This document shows positions 44,831 through 56,409 of a stretch of 64,000 bases of DNA, in pieces. Within the stretch, counting starts at the first letter, position 1, and every line of letters begins with the position of its first letter. The DNA comes from an uncultured Desulfovibrio sp. GTDB lineage: Bacteria; Desulfobacterota; Desulfovibrionia; Desulfovibrionales; Desulfovibrionaceae. The stretch is from assembly GCA_937926875.1 (NCBI GenBank), contig CALBAX010000134.1, positions 186,001-250,000 of the forward strand. Reading direction: 5' to 3'. Below the pieces are notes generated by a model that saw only the letters and a program-made list of their open reading frames with translations, had not been told where the DNA came from and did not search any database. Both the position numbers and the translations under genes were made by a program.

Positions 44831-45610
44831 TTTCAAACAGGCGGCCGCTGTCCAGACTGTGTCCGCCGATACCCATATATCCTCTTTGTTGTCCAGGTAT
44901 GGCATGCGTGTGCCGGTATGCAGCGTCCCGCCCGCGCTGCCGTTTTCCCCACCTCGTCTGCTGCTGTTCGCTCCCCACGATACGCGAGCAGGAGGCAGGA
45001 ACCAACCGTCCACAGCAGCGGTCACTAAAGCGCCAGATTACGAAAAAGAGTATCTTCTGCGCACGTTATCTCTTTTTTTGTTCCTGCTGTAGCCATCCTG
45101 CCCCACTGGTATGGCTTTTTTTGACGATCCGGCTACGCACGGGATCATGGCCGGAGCGACGGCTTGTCCGATCTGGAGCTCTCCAAGGCCCCCCTGCTCC
45201 ACGGGAAGGGCACTGCCCATCCCGCACACGACCGGCCTCACGCTACCGCGACAGCAGAAACCATGGCTGCAAGGCGCCCGTAGCGCAGGGCGTGGACCAG
45301 ACCGGGACGCCGTCTGTACGGGCCGCAAAAAGCGTGTACGAAATGATGCGGCTTGTCTGGCGCCGCAGGCTGTCCAGCCTGATGGAGGTATTCTGTCCCC
45401 TGCGCCGAAGTGGCTTGTTCCAAGGAAGATACAGCTTTTTTTATGGTGTCGTTGCTCCTGCAAGCTGCACACGATTTTTTTCATATCCGTGAAGAGATTG
45501 CGGATCGAACCGTGCGGATTACCCTCATATGCATAACGAAAAATAAAAAAGATTCCGCGGTAACCGCCCCGTTGCGCAAGGAGCCGCCCGGGACCTGGAG
45601 AGGAGGTTCC
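44831..45610. other. Region without an intact gene
   Basis: 780 bp with many short overlapping frames on both strands but none with a believable start and family resemblance. It may contain more decayed sequence from the Fic neighbourhood. Confidence 0.4.
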
Positions 45611-46315
45611 ATGAAACGATCCGATGTCGTCAAACGCTATACCAGCCTTGCGGTCTCGCTTTTTTTCAACGCCCTGGGCATCGCCCTGATCACCCAGGCC
45701 CACCTGGGCACCACGCCCATCACGACCCTGCCCTATACCCTGGCCGCCATCTTCGGCCTGACACTGGGCACGACGACCTTTGCCTGCAACCTGCTCTTCC
45801 TGCTGCTCCAGCGCATCCTGCTGCAACGCAAACTGGGCATCGCGGAGCTCTTGCAGATCCCGGCCGTACTCATCTTCAGCGTTTTCATCGACTTCTGGAT
45901 GCACCTCACCGGTGCGCTGGTCACGGACGTCTATGTCTGGCAGATCATCATGTGCATCGTGGGCAGCGCCGTGCTGGGCGCGGGCATCAGCCTCGAGATC
46001 ATGAGCAATGCCACCGTCATCCCCGGCGAAGGCCTGGTCATCGTCATCGCGGCACGCTCCCGCAAGAATTTCGGCAACATCAAGGTGCTGTTCGACTGCT
46101 CGCTGGTCCTGGCCTCGTGCCTTCTCGGCCTTGCCGTGCTGGGCACCATCGTGGGCCTGCGCGAAGGCACCGTGCTTTCGGCCCTGCTGGTGGGGGTCTT
46201 CGCCAGGCTCTCTTCGCCCTGGACACGCAGGCTGAAGCCCCTGCTCTGGTCACGAGAGCAGCGTGAGCGCTTCCGCCTGCTCAAGAACGAGATGCCTGCA
46301 AAACGGAAGGAGTAG
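45611..46315 (+). CDS. YczE/YitT-like integral membrane protein
   Basis: 234 aa, five to six membrane segments. Sequence such as NALGIALITQAHLGTTPITTLPYTLA and AGISLEIMSNATVIPGEGLVIVIAAR is typical of the YczE/DUF6198 group related to YitT. Molecular function is not known for the group. AGGAGG lies 6 nt upstream of the ATG. cfa follows 25 bp after the stop and is probably in the same operon, which hints at a membrane-related role. Confidence 0.78.
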   Translation: MKRSDVVKRYTSLAVSLFFNALGIALITQAHLGTTPITTLPYTLAAIFGLTLGTTTFACNLLFLLLQRILLQRKLGIAELLQIPAVLIFSVFIDFWMHLTGALVTDVYVWQIIMCIVGSAVLGAGISLEIMSNATVIPGEGLVIVIAARSRKNFGNIKVLFDCSLVLASCLLGLAVLGTIVGLREGTVLSALLVGVFARLSSPWTRRLKPLLWSREQRERFRLLKNEMPAKRKE

Positions 46316-46340
46316 CAATTTTCAGCAAGGAGGCACAGTC

Positions 46341-47462
46341 ATGGATGCCAAGACATTGATCACGTCACTGCTGCGGCGAGCTGATATCCGTATCGGCGGC
46401 GACCGTCCGTGGGACATCCTGGTCCGCAACGAGGCCCTGTACGGCAGGATCGCCAGGTACGGCACCCTCGGCGCCGGGGAAAGCTATGTTGACGGCTGGT
46501 GGGACTGCCAGCAGCTGGACACGCTGTTCTGCAAGGCCGTCAAGGCCAGACTGGAAAAAAACATGGAGCGCACCCTGCCGGCCCTGTTCGTGCATCTCTG
46601 CCAGACCCTTTTCAATCTGCAGGATCTGGCCAGGGCAAGAGTGGTGGCCGAGCGGCACTACGATACGGACAACCGGATGTTCCGCTGCATGCTGGGCCCG
46701 TCCATGAACTACAGCTGCGGCTACTGGCGGGGGGCGTCCTCGCTGGACGAGGCCCAGACCAACAAAATGGAGCTCATCTGCCGCAAGCTCCACCTCGAAC
46801 CGGGCATGCGCGTGCTGGATATCGGTTGCGGCTGGGGCAGCCTCGCCCGCTACATGAGCCGTCATTACCATGTGGAAGTGACCGGCGCGACCATCTCCAA
46901 AGAGCAGTACCGCTACGCCACGGAGCAGGACGGCGGGCACGAGGTCGCCTGGCTGCTGCAGGATTACCGCCGCCTTGAAGGGACCTTCGACCGTATCGTG
47001 TCCGTGGGCATGTTCGAGCATGTGGGATGTAAGAATTACCGGACCTTTTTCGCGAAGACCCGGAGCCTGCTCGCCCCTGACGGCCTCTTCCTGCTCCATA
47101 CCATCGGCAGCAACAGGGACAAGATGGGCACCGATCCCTGGATCCACAAGTACATCTTTCCCAACGGGATGCTGCCTTCACCTGTGCGTATCACCCGGGC
47201 CATGGCCGGATACTATGTCATGGAAGACTGGCAGAACTTCGGCGCCGATTATGACAGGACGCTCATGGCCTGGTATGACAACTTCGAGCAGGGCCGCCGC
47301 GAACAGCGCTTTGCCTGCAGCGAGGCCCTGCGGCGGATGTACCGTTACTACCTGCTGAGTTGCGCCGGGGCCTTCCGTGCCCGGGATATCCAGCTCTGGC
47401 AGCTCGTCCTCAGCCCGGAAGGCGTGCCCGGCGGCTATTCCTACCAACCCCTGGGCCTGTAG
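46341..47462 (+). CDS. cfa: Cyclopropane-fatty-acyl-phospholipid synthase
   Basis: 373 aa. It transfers a methylene from S-adenosylmethionine to cis double bonds of membrane phospholipid acyl chains. The SAM-binding motif VLDIGCGWGSLARY lies near residue 160. The active-site SMFEH-type segment is present as VGMFEHVG. The N-terminal region (VRNEALYGRIARYGTLGAGESYVDGWW) is also family-typical. AAGGAGG precedes the ATG. Probably co-transcribed with the upstream membrane-protein gene. Confidence 0.93.
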   Translation: MDAKTLITSLLRRADIRIGGDRPWDILVRNEALYGRIARYGTLGAGESYVDGWWDCQQLDTLFCKAVKARLEKNMERTLPALFVHLCQTLFNLQDLARARVVAERHYDTDNRMFRCMLGPSMNYSCGYWRGASSLDEAQTNKMELICRKLHLEPGMRVLDIGCGWGSLARYMSRHYHVEVTGATISKEQYRYATEQDGGHEVAWLLQDYRRLEGTFDRIVSVGMFEHVGCKNYRTFFAKTRSLLAPDGLFLLHTIGSNRDKMGTDPWIHKYIFPNGMLPSPVRITRAMAGYYVMEDWQNFGADYDRTLMAWYDNFEQGRREQRFACSEALRRMYRYYLLSCAGAFRARDIQLWQLVLSPEGVPGGYSYQPLGL

Positions 47463-47546
47463 GCGGGGCATGCCGTCGCTCCCTCCCGATCTTCCCGGCC
47501 TCCGGGGCCGCACGCCCCATGCCGCTCACAGTCCGCCGGCATGGGC

Positions 47547-48305
47547 TCATTCCTGTGCCAGACGCACCGTCACCGCGAACCAGACGATCTTTCCCCAGTC
47601 CTCCCGATGCGGCGCGAATATCCCCGGCTGAGGAACTTCTCCCATGCTCACGGTGCAGGACGGCCCTGCCTCTGGCGAACAGGACGCAAGGGGGACCGCC
47701 TTCCCATCCCCGGCGGAGGCAGATGGCACAACGGCCGGGCTCCCTGCCGCGGCGCCCCCTGCCCCTCCGGCAGGCCCGTCCTTTGTCGCAGGGACAGGGA
47801 CGCCGGCAGGCAGCGGATCGTCCGCCCCGCTCCCGGCGGTGCCCGCTCCGGAAAGACCGTCGTCCCGCAGCCCTTCGACCGACAGCAGCGTGCCCGCCAG
47901 TGTTCCGCCGGGAGTGCCCTTCCCTGCGCCCTGCCGCAGGAGGAACCGTCCTTCCCCGCCTTCTGGCAGCTGCCAGATGCCCGCCTGCCGTCGCAGGGCC
48001 GCCATGCCCGTACGTTCCCGCAGGGCCTTCTCCACAGCAGCGGCCTGCGGCCCCGGTACACGATACCGGGCCGTGAGCATCCGGCGTCCCGTGCGCGGCT
48101 CCGTGGCCGGACGGCAATACAAATATTCCAGCCCTTCGGGCTTGAGGCCCGCCTCTGCCAGAAAATCTGCGCAGCGGTAGCCCGGTGCCGCCCCTGCCGC
48201 CGGGCCGGACAGACCCGGCAGGAGCAGGACGGGCCCGCTGCTGTCGGCCGCCCGGGCAGGCAACGCCAGATACAGGCCCAGCAGCAGGGCCATCATCACG
48301 CGCAT
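47547..48305 (-). CDS. Exported protein of unknown function
   Basis: 252 aa. The signal peptide MRVMMALLLGLYLALPARAA directs it to the periplasm. The mature part has an N-terminal domain with paired cysteines (YRCADFL, YLYCRPA) and the RMLTARYRVPGPQAAAVEKALRE segment. A Gly/Ala/Pro-rich low-complexity stretch follows, then a conserved-looking end with VSMGEVPQPGIFAPHREDWGKIVWFAV. AAGGAGG lies 7-8 nt before the chosen start; a longer frame starts 10 codons upstream but that ATG overlaps the RBS. It is convergent with cfa. I do not recognise the family. Confidence 0.7.
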   Translation of the reverse strand: MRVMMALLLGLYLALPARAADSSGPVLLLPGLSGPAAGAAPGYRCADFLAEAGLKPEGLEYLYCRPATEPRTGRRMLTARYRVPGPQAAAVEKALRERTGMAALRRQAGIWQLPEGGEGRFLLRQGAGKGTPGGTLAGTLLSVEGLRDDGLSGAGTAGSGADDPLPAGVPVPATKDGPAGGAGGAAAGSPAVVPSASAGDGKAVPLASCSPEAGPSCTVSMGEVPQPGIFAPHREDWGKIVWFAVTVRLAQE

Positions 48306-48596
48306 GATGCGCCTCCTTCCATTTCTCTTTGCCATCGTCCCGACCTTGCATGAACGCGGCCGTTTGCCTGCCACGCCTGGCGACGTCTTACCGCTGCGCC
48401 GCACTGTCCGCAGGCCATCCGGCATGTCCCCCTGCGAAGCGGACGCTCGCCTGCCCGCCGGAGATGCCGCCCTCCGCCCTTGCGGGCAAACAGGGAGGGA
48501 CAGCCGGTCCCCTTCACAGGCAGCCCGGCATTCCCGGCACCGGAGAGGGCACAGGAAGATTGGGACCGCCCCTGCCGGGAACGTCCCCGGCATGAC
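48306..48596. other. Intergenic region
   Basis: About 290 bp between the exported protein gene and the folD terminator. No gene supported. Confidence 0.4.
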
Positions 48597-48632
48597 GAAA
48601 AAGGGGAAGGACGCAGGACGCTTCCTTCCCCC
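48597..48632 (-). terminator. Terminator of folD
   Basis: GGGGAAGGA / TCCTTCCCC is followed by five U residues on the minus strand. Confidence 0.85.
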
Positions 48633-48663
48633 AAACGGATCAGGTTATGCCGGGGCCGGGCCG

Positions 48664-49518
48664 TTATGCACGGCTTTCCCAGGCCTGGACAGTGTTCCTC
48701 AGCAGCATGGCGATGGTCATGGGGCCCACGCCACCGGGCACGGGCGTGATGGCCGCGGCCTTCTTGCTCACGGATTCGAAGTCCGCGTCGCCGCACAGGC
48801 CGTCGTCCATGCGATTGATGCCCACGTCGATGATCACCACGCCTTCACGCACCATGTCGCCCGTGATCATGCGCGGACGGCCGATGGCCAAAAAGAGGAA
48901 GTCCGCGCTGCGGCATTCCGCCGCCAGGTCGGGCGTGCGGGAATGGCACAGGGTCACCGTGGCGTCACCGAATTCGCCGGGACGGGCCAGCAGCAGGGCC
49001 AGGGGTTTGCCCACGATGTCCGAACGTCCCAGCACCACGGCCTTCTTGCCGCGGGTGGGCAGGTTGTAGCGGCGCAAAAGCTCGATGACGCCCGCCGGCG
49101 TGCACGAGACCATGCCGGGCAGGTTGAGGGAAAGGCGCCCCACGTTCTCGGGATGGAAACCGTCCACGTCCTTGGCCGGGTCGATGGCCAGCAGGCAGGC
49201 GGAGGCGGAAAGATGCCCGGGCAGAGGCAGCTGCAAAAGGATGCCGTCTACGTCGTCACGACCGTTGAGCTCGGCGATGAGGGCCAGCAGGGCCGCCTGC
49301 GTGGTATCGGCAGGCAGACGGTAAGGGAAGGACAGGATGCCCGCCTCGGCGCAGGCACGTTCCTTGTTGCGTACATAGACCTGTGATGCGGGATCTTCTC
49401 CCACCAGGATCACGGCCAGGCCGGGAGCGCGGCGGCCGGCCGATACAGCGGCCTCCACCTGGGCCTTGAGTTCTGCGCGGATGTCGCGGGCAGTCTGCTT
49501 TCCATCAATAAGGATCAT
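48664..49518 (-). CDS. folD: Bifunctional methylene-THF dehydrogenase/cyclohydrolase
   Basis: 284 aa. It interconverts 5,10-methylene-THF, methenyl-THF and 10-formyl-THF in one-carbon metabolism. Recognisable blocks are [23 protein letters not shown] with the catalytic Lys (given in part), [13 protein letters not shown], and the NADP-binding [17 protein letters not shown], with [13 protein letters not shown] at the end. Length is standard. GAGG lies before the ATG. Monocistronic, with its own terminator. Confidence 0.96.
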   Translation of the reverse strand: MILIDGKQTARDIRAELKAQVEAAVSAGRRAPGLAVILVGEDPASQVYVRNKERACAEAGILSFPYRLPADTTQAALLALIAELNGRDDVDGILLQLPLPGHLSASACLLAIDPAKDVDGFHPENVGRLSLNLPGMVSCTPAGVIELLRRYNLPTRGKKAVVLGRSDIVGKPLALLLARPGEFGDATVTLCHSRTPDLAAECRSADFLFLAIGRPRMITGDMVREGVVIIDVGINRMDDGLCGDADFESVSKKAAAITPVPGGVGPMTIAMLLRNTVQAWESRA

Positions 49519-49762
49519 GGCGACCTCGTGGCTGACGTTGGCGCCGGGGCCGGCGCGTGGAAGGGGCGGAGTATACTCCGGGAGCGGACCAAGCTCAAGC
49601 CTCCCGGCCCACGCGCCTTTTTCCCCCTACGCGGCTTGCGCTGGCCGCAGGATACGGTGTATCTTACCGCATTGACGTATCATCAGCATTTCCTGGGGAC
49701 AGCCCCCCTGCGGTGATGCTTTTACAGGTCACTGCTGCGGCAATTCCCTGTGAGAATGTCCC
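49519..49762. other. Divergent promoter region
   Basis: 244 bp between folD and the GGDEF/EAL gene. No RNA motif was recognised; in particular nothing like the ZTP riboswitch often found before folD. Confidence 0.4.
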
Positions 49763-52700
49763 ATGCTCCGAAAATTCCTGACGTTTTTCCTCTGCCTGTT
49801 CCTCCTCCCCCTGCCGGACGTCTCCCCCGCCGCCTCCCGGGAGGAATCTTCTGCCAAGAACTTCACTGCCCCCGTGGACGGGACGAGTTTCCATTTTTTC
49901 TCCCCTGAAGCCATCCTTGCCAATTACAGGAAGCCCAGGATCATCCGCGTAGGCTATTTCGACCAGCACGGTGTGTTCGAGGGCGAGGGCGAGCAGCTCT
50001 CCGGGTATGCCGTGGCCCTGTTCACGGCCATCTCCCGCTATACGGGCTGGGAATACGAATGGGTCAAGATACGCTTCGACGAGCTGGCCCAGCGCCTCAA
50101 CGACGGCAGCATCGACATCTCCTGCGGCCTCAGCTTCACCCCGGAACGCTCCAAGGTCTTCACCTATTCGCGCCTGCGCGCCGGCTATGAGAATACCTGC
50201 CTGCATGTGGCCCGTGACAGCGACATGTATTACATGGATATCGAAGCCTTCAACGGCATGCGCATCGGCTTTTTCAATGATTCACTGCAATACGGCGTGA
50301 TGGAGCAGTTCGCTGCCTATCACGGCTTCAGCTTCCAGGCCCTGTTTTTCGAGGAAAGCAGCGAGATGGCCCAGGCCCTGGCCGAAGGCCGCATCGACGG
50401 CTATGTGGACGGCGTGCTGCGCGGCAAGGGCACCAAGGTAGTGGCCACCATCTCCACGGACCCGTTCTTCTTCGTCACCCGCAAAGGCGACATGGAGATC
50501 ATGCCCCAGATCAATGAGGCCATGCGCCAGCTGCTGCTGAACCATCCCAGTTTCCTTTCCCGCCTGTACGACAGCTATCTCAATGTCACGTCGGACGTGC
50601 CCGTGGTCTTCACCCGTTCCGAAAGCCGCTGGCTGGCCACGAGCCCCGTCCTCCGCGTGGCCTACAGCCGCGACCAGGACATGATGGACCCCACCCAGGG
50701 ATCCACCTTCTTCTATACCTTCCTGAAGATGCTGGAGCGGCAGAGCGGCATCCGCTTCATCTTCGTGCCCCAGGATTCGTACGATGACTGCCTGCGGGCC
50801 CTGGTCGAGGGCACAGCGGACATCATGACCGACGTCTATCCCAAGACCTCCTTCCTGCGCAGCCAGGGCATCCTGTGCGGCAAGATCTTCTACAACGCGC
50901 CCATCACCCTGGTGGGCAAGATCGGCAAGCCCCGGGCCCCGGGCCAGAAGTGCACGGTGGGCTTCACCAAAGAGATGCGCAGCGTGCGCCAGGCCTACCA
51001 GAGCACCTATCCCGACGACATCACCAAGGTCTTTGCCTCCAGCGAGGAATGCCGCAAGGCCTTTGAGAAAGGCGAGCTGGATTTCTATGTCTGGCCCTAT
51101 CCGGGCTCCTCGCTCTGGGACGAACCGCCCAAAGACGGCGTCCTGCTCCCCACCAGGGCCATGTATCCCATGGCACTGGGCGTCTCGCCGCAGACGTCGC
51201 CCTACGCCGTCTCGGTGCTGGACAAGGTCATCAGCGCCACCAATACCAGCACCATCGACACCATGCTGCTGACCACGGCACCGGAATCCCTGCTGTCGAT
51301 GAGCAAGCGCTTCGTACGCCGGCATGTCCTGGAAAGCCTGCTCGGCGTCGCCCTGCTGGTGGGCCTGCTGATCCTTTTCGCCGCCTGGCGCAACCGCCGG
51401 CGTCTGGCCGACCTGCGGGCCGTGGCCTTTACCGATCCCGTCACCCGGGGCCCCAATCGCGGCAAGTTCCTGATGGATGCCGCCCGGCTGCTGCAAGAGG
51501 GCGAGCGGCGCTTCTACCTGTGCACCCTCAACATCCGCAAGCTCAAGCTCATCAACCGGGTCTGCGGCCTGCGCACCGGCGACAGCCTGATCCGCTTCTG
51601 CAACCGGGAGTTCACCCTGCGCACGCGCCACGGGGAACTGGCCGCCTACAGCGGTTCGGGCCGCTATCTGCTGCTCTGGCACTGCGCCGACGATGCGGAA
51701 TTCGGCCAGCGCATGACGGAGCTCTTTTCTGTGGCGGAAATGGCACGCAAGCTCTACGAACGCCCGGTGAGCTTCGCCTGTGGCGTCTATGTGATCCGGG
51801 AGGGGGCAGAAGCGGAGGGCGCGGATCTGGACGGGGACATAAAAGCGGGCAAGGGCGCCCGGGACGGGGAACGCTCCGTGGCCCGTTACCTGCTCTATGC
51901 CGACACGGCGGAAGCCAGCATCGCCTCCGCCGGTGGTTACCGCTCGCAGTTCCTGTTCTACAACGAATTCATCGGCGCCCGCCAGCTCAAGGCCAACGAT
52001 ATCGAGAACCGCATGGTCCGCGCCCTGGAGCAGGGAGAGTTCCTGGTCTTCCTGCAGCCCCAGGTCTGCCTTGCGGACAGGCGCCTGCACGGGGCCGAGG
52101 CCCTCATCCGCTGGCAGGGCCCGGACGGGAAGATGATCTACCCTGACGAGTTCATCCCCCTGTTCGAGCAGAACGGCTTCATCCGCGAACTGGATCTTTT
52201 CGTCCTGGATACGGTCTGCAGCTGGATACGCCGCCGCCTGGACGATGGCAAAAAGGTGCCGCCCATCAGCATCAACCAGTCCAAGGCCCTGTTCTTCCAT
52301 GCCAACTACGTCGAGACCGTCCTCGGCATCGCGTCCCGCCACGACGTCCCCCCTCACCTGCTGCATGTGGAGGTCACGGAAAGCATGGCCTGGCTGGATG
52401 AAGAAGCCTTCATCCATACCCTCGATGCCCTGCGCCGTGCGGGCATCGGCCTGAGCCTCGACGATTTCGGCAAGGGCTATTCCTCCATGGCCATGCTGCA
52501 TTCCTTCGGCTTTGACACCATCAAGCTGGACCGGGCCTTCCTGGCCCCCGGGCAGGAGAAGCAGCGCTCCGTCTGGATCATCATCTCCTCGCTCGTAGAC
52601 ATGGCCCGGCGCCTCGGCATCGAGATACTCTGCGAGGGCGTGGAGACGGAAGACCAGCTGCAAAAGCTCCTGGCCTCGCACTGCAAGTACGGGCAGGGCT

Positions 52701-52774
52701 ATCTCTTCTCCCCGCCCATGGATCTTGAGGCTTTTGACGCCTACGTGGACGCCCACGAACTGGAGCGGAAGTAG
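49763..52774 (+). CDS. Periplasmic-sensor GGDEF/EAL protein (c-di-GMP phosphodiesterase)
   Basis: 1,003 aa. A signal peptide (residues 1-24) precedes two tandem SBP_bac_3-type periplasmic domains (about 45-280 and 290-505). A membrane helix (SLLGVALLVGLLILFAAW, about 523-545) follows. The GGDEF domain is degenerate, with SGSGR at the signature position. The C-terminal EAL domain is intact by motif: EALIRW, VEVTES, LDDFGKGYSS, KLDR and EGVET. It should degrade c-di-GMP in response to a periplasmic ligand such as an amino acid. The RBS is weak (GAGA). It is followed by a long terminator. Confidence 0.9.
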   Translation: MLRKFLTFFLCLFLLPLPDVSPAASREESSAKNFTAPVDGTSFHFFSPEAILANYRKPRIIRVGYFDQHGVFEGEGEQLSGYAVALFTAISRYTGWEYEWVKIRFDELAQRLNDGSIDISCGLSFTPERSKVFTYSRLRAGYENTCLHVARDSDMYYMDIEAFNGMRIGFFNDSLQYGVMEQFAAYHGFSFQALFFEESSEMAQALAEGRIDGYVDGVLRGKGTKVVATISTDPFFFVTRKGDMEIMPQINEAMRQLLLNHPSFLSRLYDSYLNVTSDVPVVFTRSESRWLATSPVLRVAYSRDQDMMDPTQGSTFFYTFLKMLERQSGIRFIFVPQDSYDDCLRALVEGTADIMTDVYPKTSFLRSQGILCGKIFYNAPITLVGKIGKPRAPGQKCTVGFTKEMRSVRQAYQSTYPDDITKVFASSEECRKAFEKGELDFYVWPYPGSSLWDEPPKDGVLLPTRAMYPMALGVSPQTSPYAVSVLDKVISATNTSTIDTMLLTTAPESLLSMSKRFVRRHVLESLLGVALLVGLLILFAAWRNRRRLADLRAVAFTDPVTRGPNRGKFLMDAARLLQEGERRFYLCTLNIRKLKLINRVCGLRTGDSLIRFCNREFTLRTRHGELAAYSGSGRYLLLWHCADDAEFGQRMTELFSVAEMARKLYERPVSFACGVYVIREGAEAEGADLDGDIKAGKGARDGERSVARYLLYADTAEASIASAGGYRSQFLFYNEFIGARQLKANDIENRMVRALEQGEFLVFLQPQVCLADRRLHGAEALIRWQGPDGKMIYPDEFIPLFEQNGFIRELDLFVLDTVCSWIRRRLDDGKKVPPISINQSKALFFHANYVETVLGIASRHDVPPHLLHVEVTESMAWLDEEAFIHTLDALRRAGIGLSLDDFGKGYSSMAMLHSFGFDTIKLDRAFLAPGQEKQRSVWIIISSLVDMARRLGIEILCEGVETEDQLQKLLASHCKYGQGYLFSPPMDLEAFDAYVDAHELERK

Positions 52775-52831
52775 GAACGCCATGCCCCAGGGGGCCCACT
52801 TTTCCGGCGGGAGCCCCCTGACGCCCCTCTC

Positions 52832-52879
52832 CCGGACAAAAGCGCCGCCTCCTTTTATGGAGGCGGCGCTTTTGTCCGG
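52832..52879. terminator. Bidirectional terminator after the GGDEF/EAL gene
   Basis: A perfect stem of about 20 bp (CCGGACAAAAGCGCCGCCTCC and its complement) around TTTTAT. A/T tracts inside the stem allow use on both strands. Confidence 0.8.
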
Positions 52880-52899
52880 AGCAGGTCACCCTGCCGCAT

Positions 52900-52926
52900 G
52901 AAAAAAGGGGGCCTCACGGCCCCCTG
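52900..52926 (-). terminator. Terminator of eno
   Basis: GGGGGCC-GTGA-GGCCCCC is followed by six U residues on the minus strand. Confidence 0.88.
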
Positions 52927-52967
52927 GGGATACGGATGACAGCAGGCCGTGCCTGGCCGCCGCCGGA

Positions 52968-54476
<1,509 letters not shown>

Positions 54477-55265
54477 TCAATAGGGGTGACGCTCGTAATA
54501 CAGGCGGCGCAGGCCCTCCAGCAGGAGCGAGGGCAGCACGGCATCGAAGACGTCGGGGCTGATGCGCGCGATGGACGGGGCGAAGCCGCCCGTGGCCAGC
54601 ACCAGGCAGTCACCGGGCAGGCCCTTTTTCAGGCGCTGTGTCAGGCCTTCCACCATGCAGGCGAAACCGAAGACCAGACCATGCTGGATACTCACCGACG
54701 TGCTGCGGCCGGGCGCGGGCTCCAGGGCGTCCACGTCCAGGTTGACGCGGGGCAGCTGGGCCGTTTCGCGCGCCAGGGCCGAGATGGCCGTGCGCGGGCC
54801 GGGAAAGATCAGGCCGCCAAGATAGGCGTTGCCGCTGATGCAGTCAAAGGTGACGGCCGTCCCGAAGTCCACAACGATGAGGGATTCCGGGCCGGGATGC
54901 AGACGGCGCGCCTCGTAGGCGCCCACCAGGCGGTCGGCGCCCACTTCCTGCGGGCGCTCGTAATGGTTCTGCAGGGGGATGGGCATGTCCTGCGGCACCA
55001 TCCACAGGGGGCAGCCCAGATAGCGCTGGACAGCTTCACGCAGCAGGGGATCGAAACCCGGCACCACCGACGAGGCCACACAGGCCGTGAAACGGGGCTC
55101 GGCACCGGCGTGGCGCAGCAGCTCCAGCAGGGTCAGGCCCAGACTGTCCGAGGTCTGGGCGGGATCCGTGCGCAGATTGTAGGAGGTCATCACCCCCCGG
55201 GAGTCGGCCAGACCGACCTTGATGCAGGTGTTTCCGATGTCGAAAAGAAGAAGCTCTGGCTGCAT
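54477..55265 (-). CDS. coaX: Type III pantothenate kinase
   Basis: 262 aa. First step of coenzyme A synthesis from pantothenate. ASKHA-fold motifs: phosphate-1 DIGNTCIKVGL at residues 9-19, GADRLVGAYEA around residue 110, and phosphate-2 VVDFGTAVTFDCI near 130. The start at 55265 has GGAGTG upstream; the frame is open 50 codons further with no resemblance. It lies upstream of eno on the same strand, 207 bp away. Confidence 0.94.
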   Translation of the reverse strand: MQPELLLFDIGNTCIKVGLADSRGVMTSYNLRTDPAQTSDSLGLTLLELLRHAGAEPRFTACVASSVVPGFDPLLREAVQRYLGCPLWMVPQDMPIPLQNHYERPQEVGADRLVGAYEARRLHPGPESLIVVDFGTAVTFDCISGNAYLGGLIFPGPRTAISALARETAQLPRVNLDVDALEPAPGRSTSVSIQHGLVFGFACMVEGLTQRLKKGLPGDCLVLATGGFAPSIARISPDVFDAVLPSLLLEGLRRLYYERHPY

Positions 55266-55626
55266 GTCACACTCCTTGGGGAACAGATGCCCCGCGCACA
55301 GGAATCCGCAGGCAGAAAGTATGCCAGAAAGCCCGCCCGTTCGCAAGGAAGGGCAGCGTATCCCCCTGCCTGCCGCATTGCCCGGCACGTTCCTTTCCTC
55401 TGCGCCCGCAATCATCAGTCACGCGCCGTTTCCTCTCTTCTTGAAGAGCAGTCACCATGGGATACCCTTGCCCCTCCTCTTCCTCTCCCATCCGGCAGCC
55501 CATCTGCCCGGAGGATTTTCCAGGATTCGTCTTTTTCTGGAAAAAACAATCTGGAGGTTATAATATCCCTGTATCTCTCCCGACCTCAGGGGGATTACAT
55601 GAACCCTCTCACACCGGAGGATACAG
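55266..55626. other. Intergenic region
   Basis: 361 bp between coaX and the UDG-like gene; AT content rises to the right. No gene supported. Confidence 0.4.
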
Positions 55627-56340
55627 ATGGAGCAACTTTTTAGGGAATGCTGCGATTTTATTGATTCAGAATATAAACGCCTTGGGCATACTCTGGGCTA
55701 TCGCTTTTTTTTGTGCCCTCGACGTCTGCTGAATCCCCAGACAAAGATACTTTATCTTGGCCTTAATCCCGGAGGTAAAGAAGACCTTCCGGAGCACCCG
55801 CATACCAGCTGTGAAAATGGCACGGCATTCTTTACAGAATCATGGAAGAACAACATCCCGGGGACAGAAAATCTTCAAGTTCAAACGCAGCTACTATTTG
55901 AAAAATTGCGCAATCATCTTGGGATACACGCCATAACGACACGAGAATTCTCTGATTCCCACATTTTGTCTGCCTATTTTATCCCTTTCCGCTCTGCTTC
56001 ATGGGAAGCTCTTCCTAAAAAAACAGAATCGATCAAAAGTGCCTGCAAACTTTGGGAAAAGATTTTTTCACATTGGATTCCAACATTCATTATAACACTT
56101 GGACGTGATAACTATATACAAATAGAAAATTTTTTACTGAAAAACAACTTTACGGCCTCTCCCATAGAAAATATTCCGTCAGGATGGGGATCTTACAGCC
56201 ATCAAGTTCGGGAATTTCATCGAAAAGGACAAACTATTTATCTGGGAACACTCCTTCATCTTTCACGCTACAGCATAATGGGTAAAGCAAAATATGCTCC
56301 TGCTGTAGATACTTTTCTGACTAAGATGCACCTCAGCTAA
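55627..56340 (+). CDS. Uracil-DNA-glycosylase-like fold protein, AT-rich
   Basis: 237 aa. The motif KILYLGLNPGG near residue 45 and a C-terminal LGTLLHLSRYSI resemble the two active-site motifs of the UDG superfamily (GLNPG and an HPS-like motif), but the whole does not match a family I can name. GGAGG lies 6 nt before the ATG. Its base composition is markedly lower in GC than the flanking coaX and YhcC genes, indicating recent acquisition. It could be a repair or defence enzyme; the assignment is tentative. Confidence 0.5.
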   Translation: MEQLFRECCDFIDSEYKRLGHTLGYRFFLCPRRLLNPQTKILYLGLNPGGKEDLPEHPHTSCENGTAFFTESWKNNIPGTENLQVQTQLLFEKLRNHLGIHAITTREFSDSHILSAYFIPFRSASWEALPKKTESIKSACKLWEKIFSHWIPTFIITLGRDNYIQIENFLLKNNFTASPIENIPSGWGSYSHQVREFHRKGQTIYLGTLLHLSRYSIMGKAKYAPAVDTFLTKMHLS

Positions 56341-56409
56341 ATATGTCCCCGGAGACCTCCATCCAAGGAATGCCCTTTTCCCCCTCTTCCCCTGACATCA
56401 ACCGCACGG

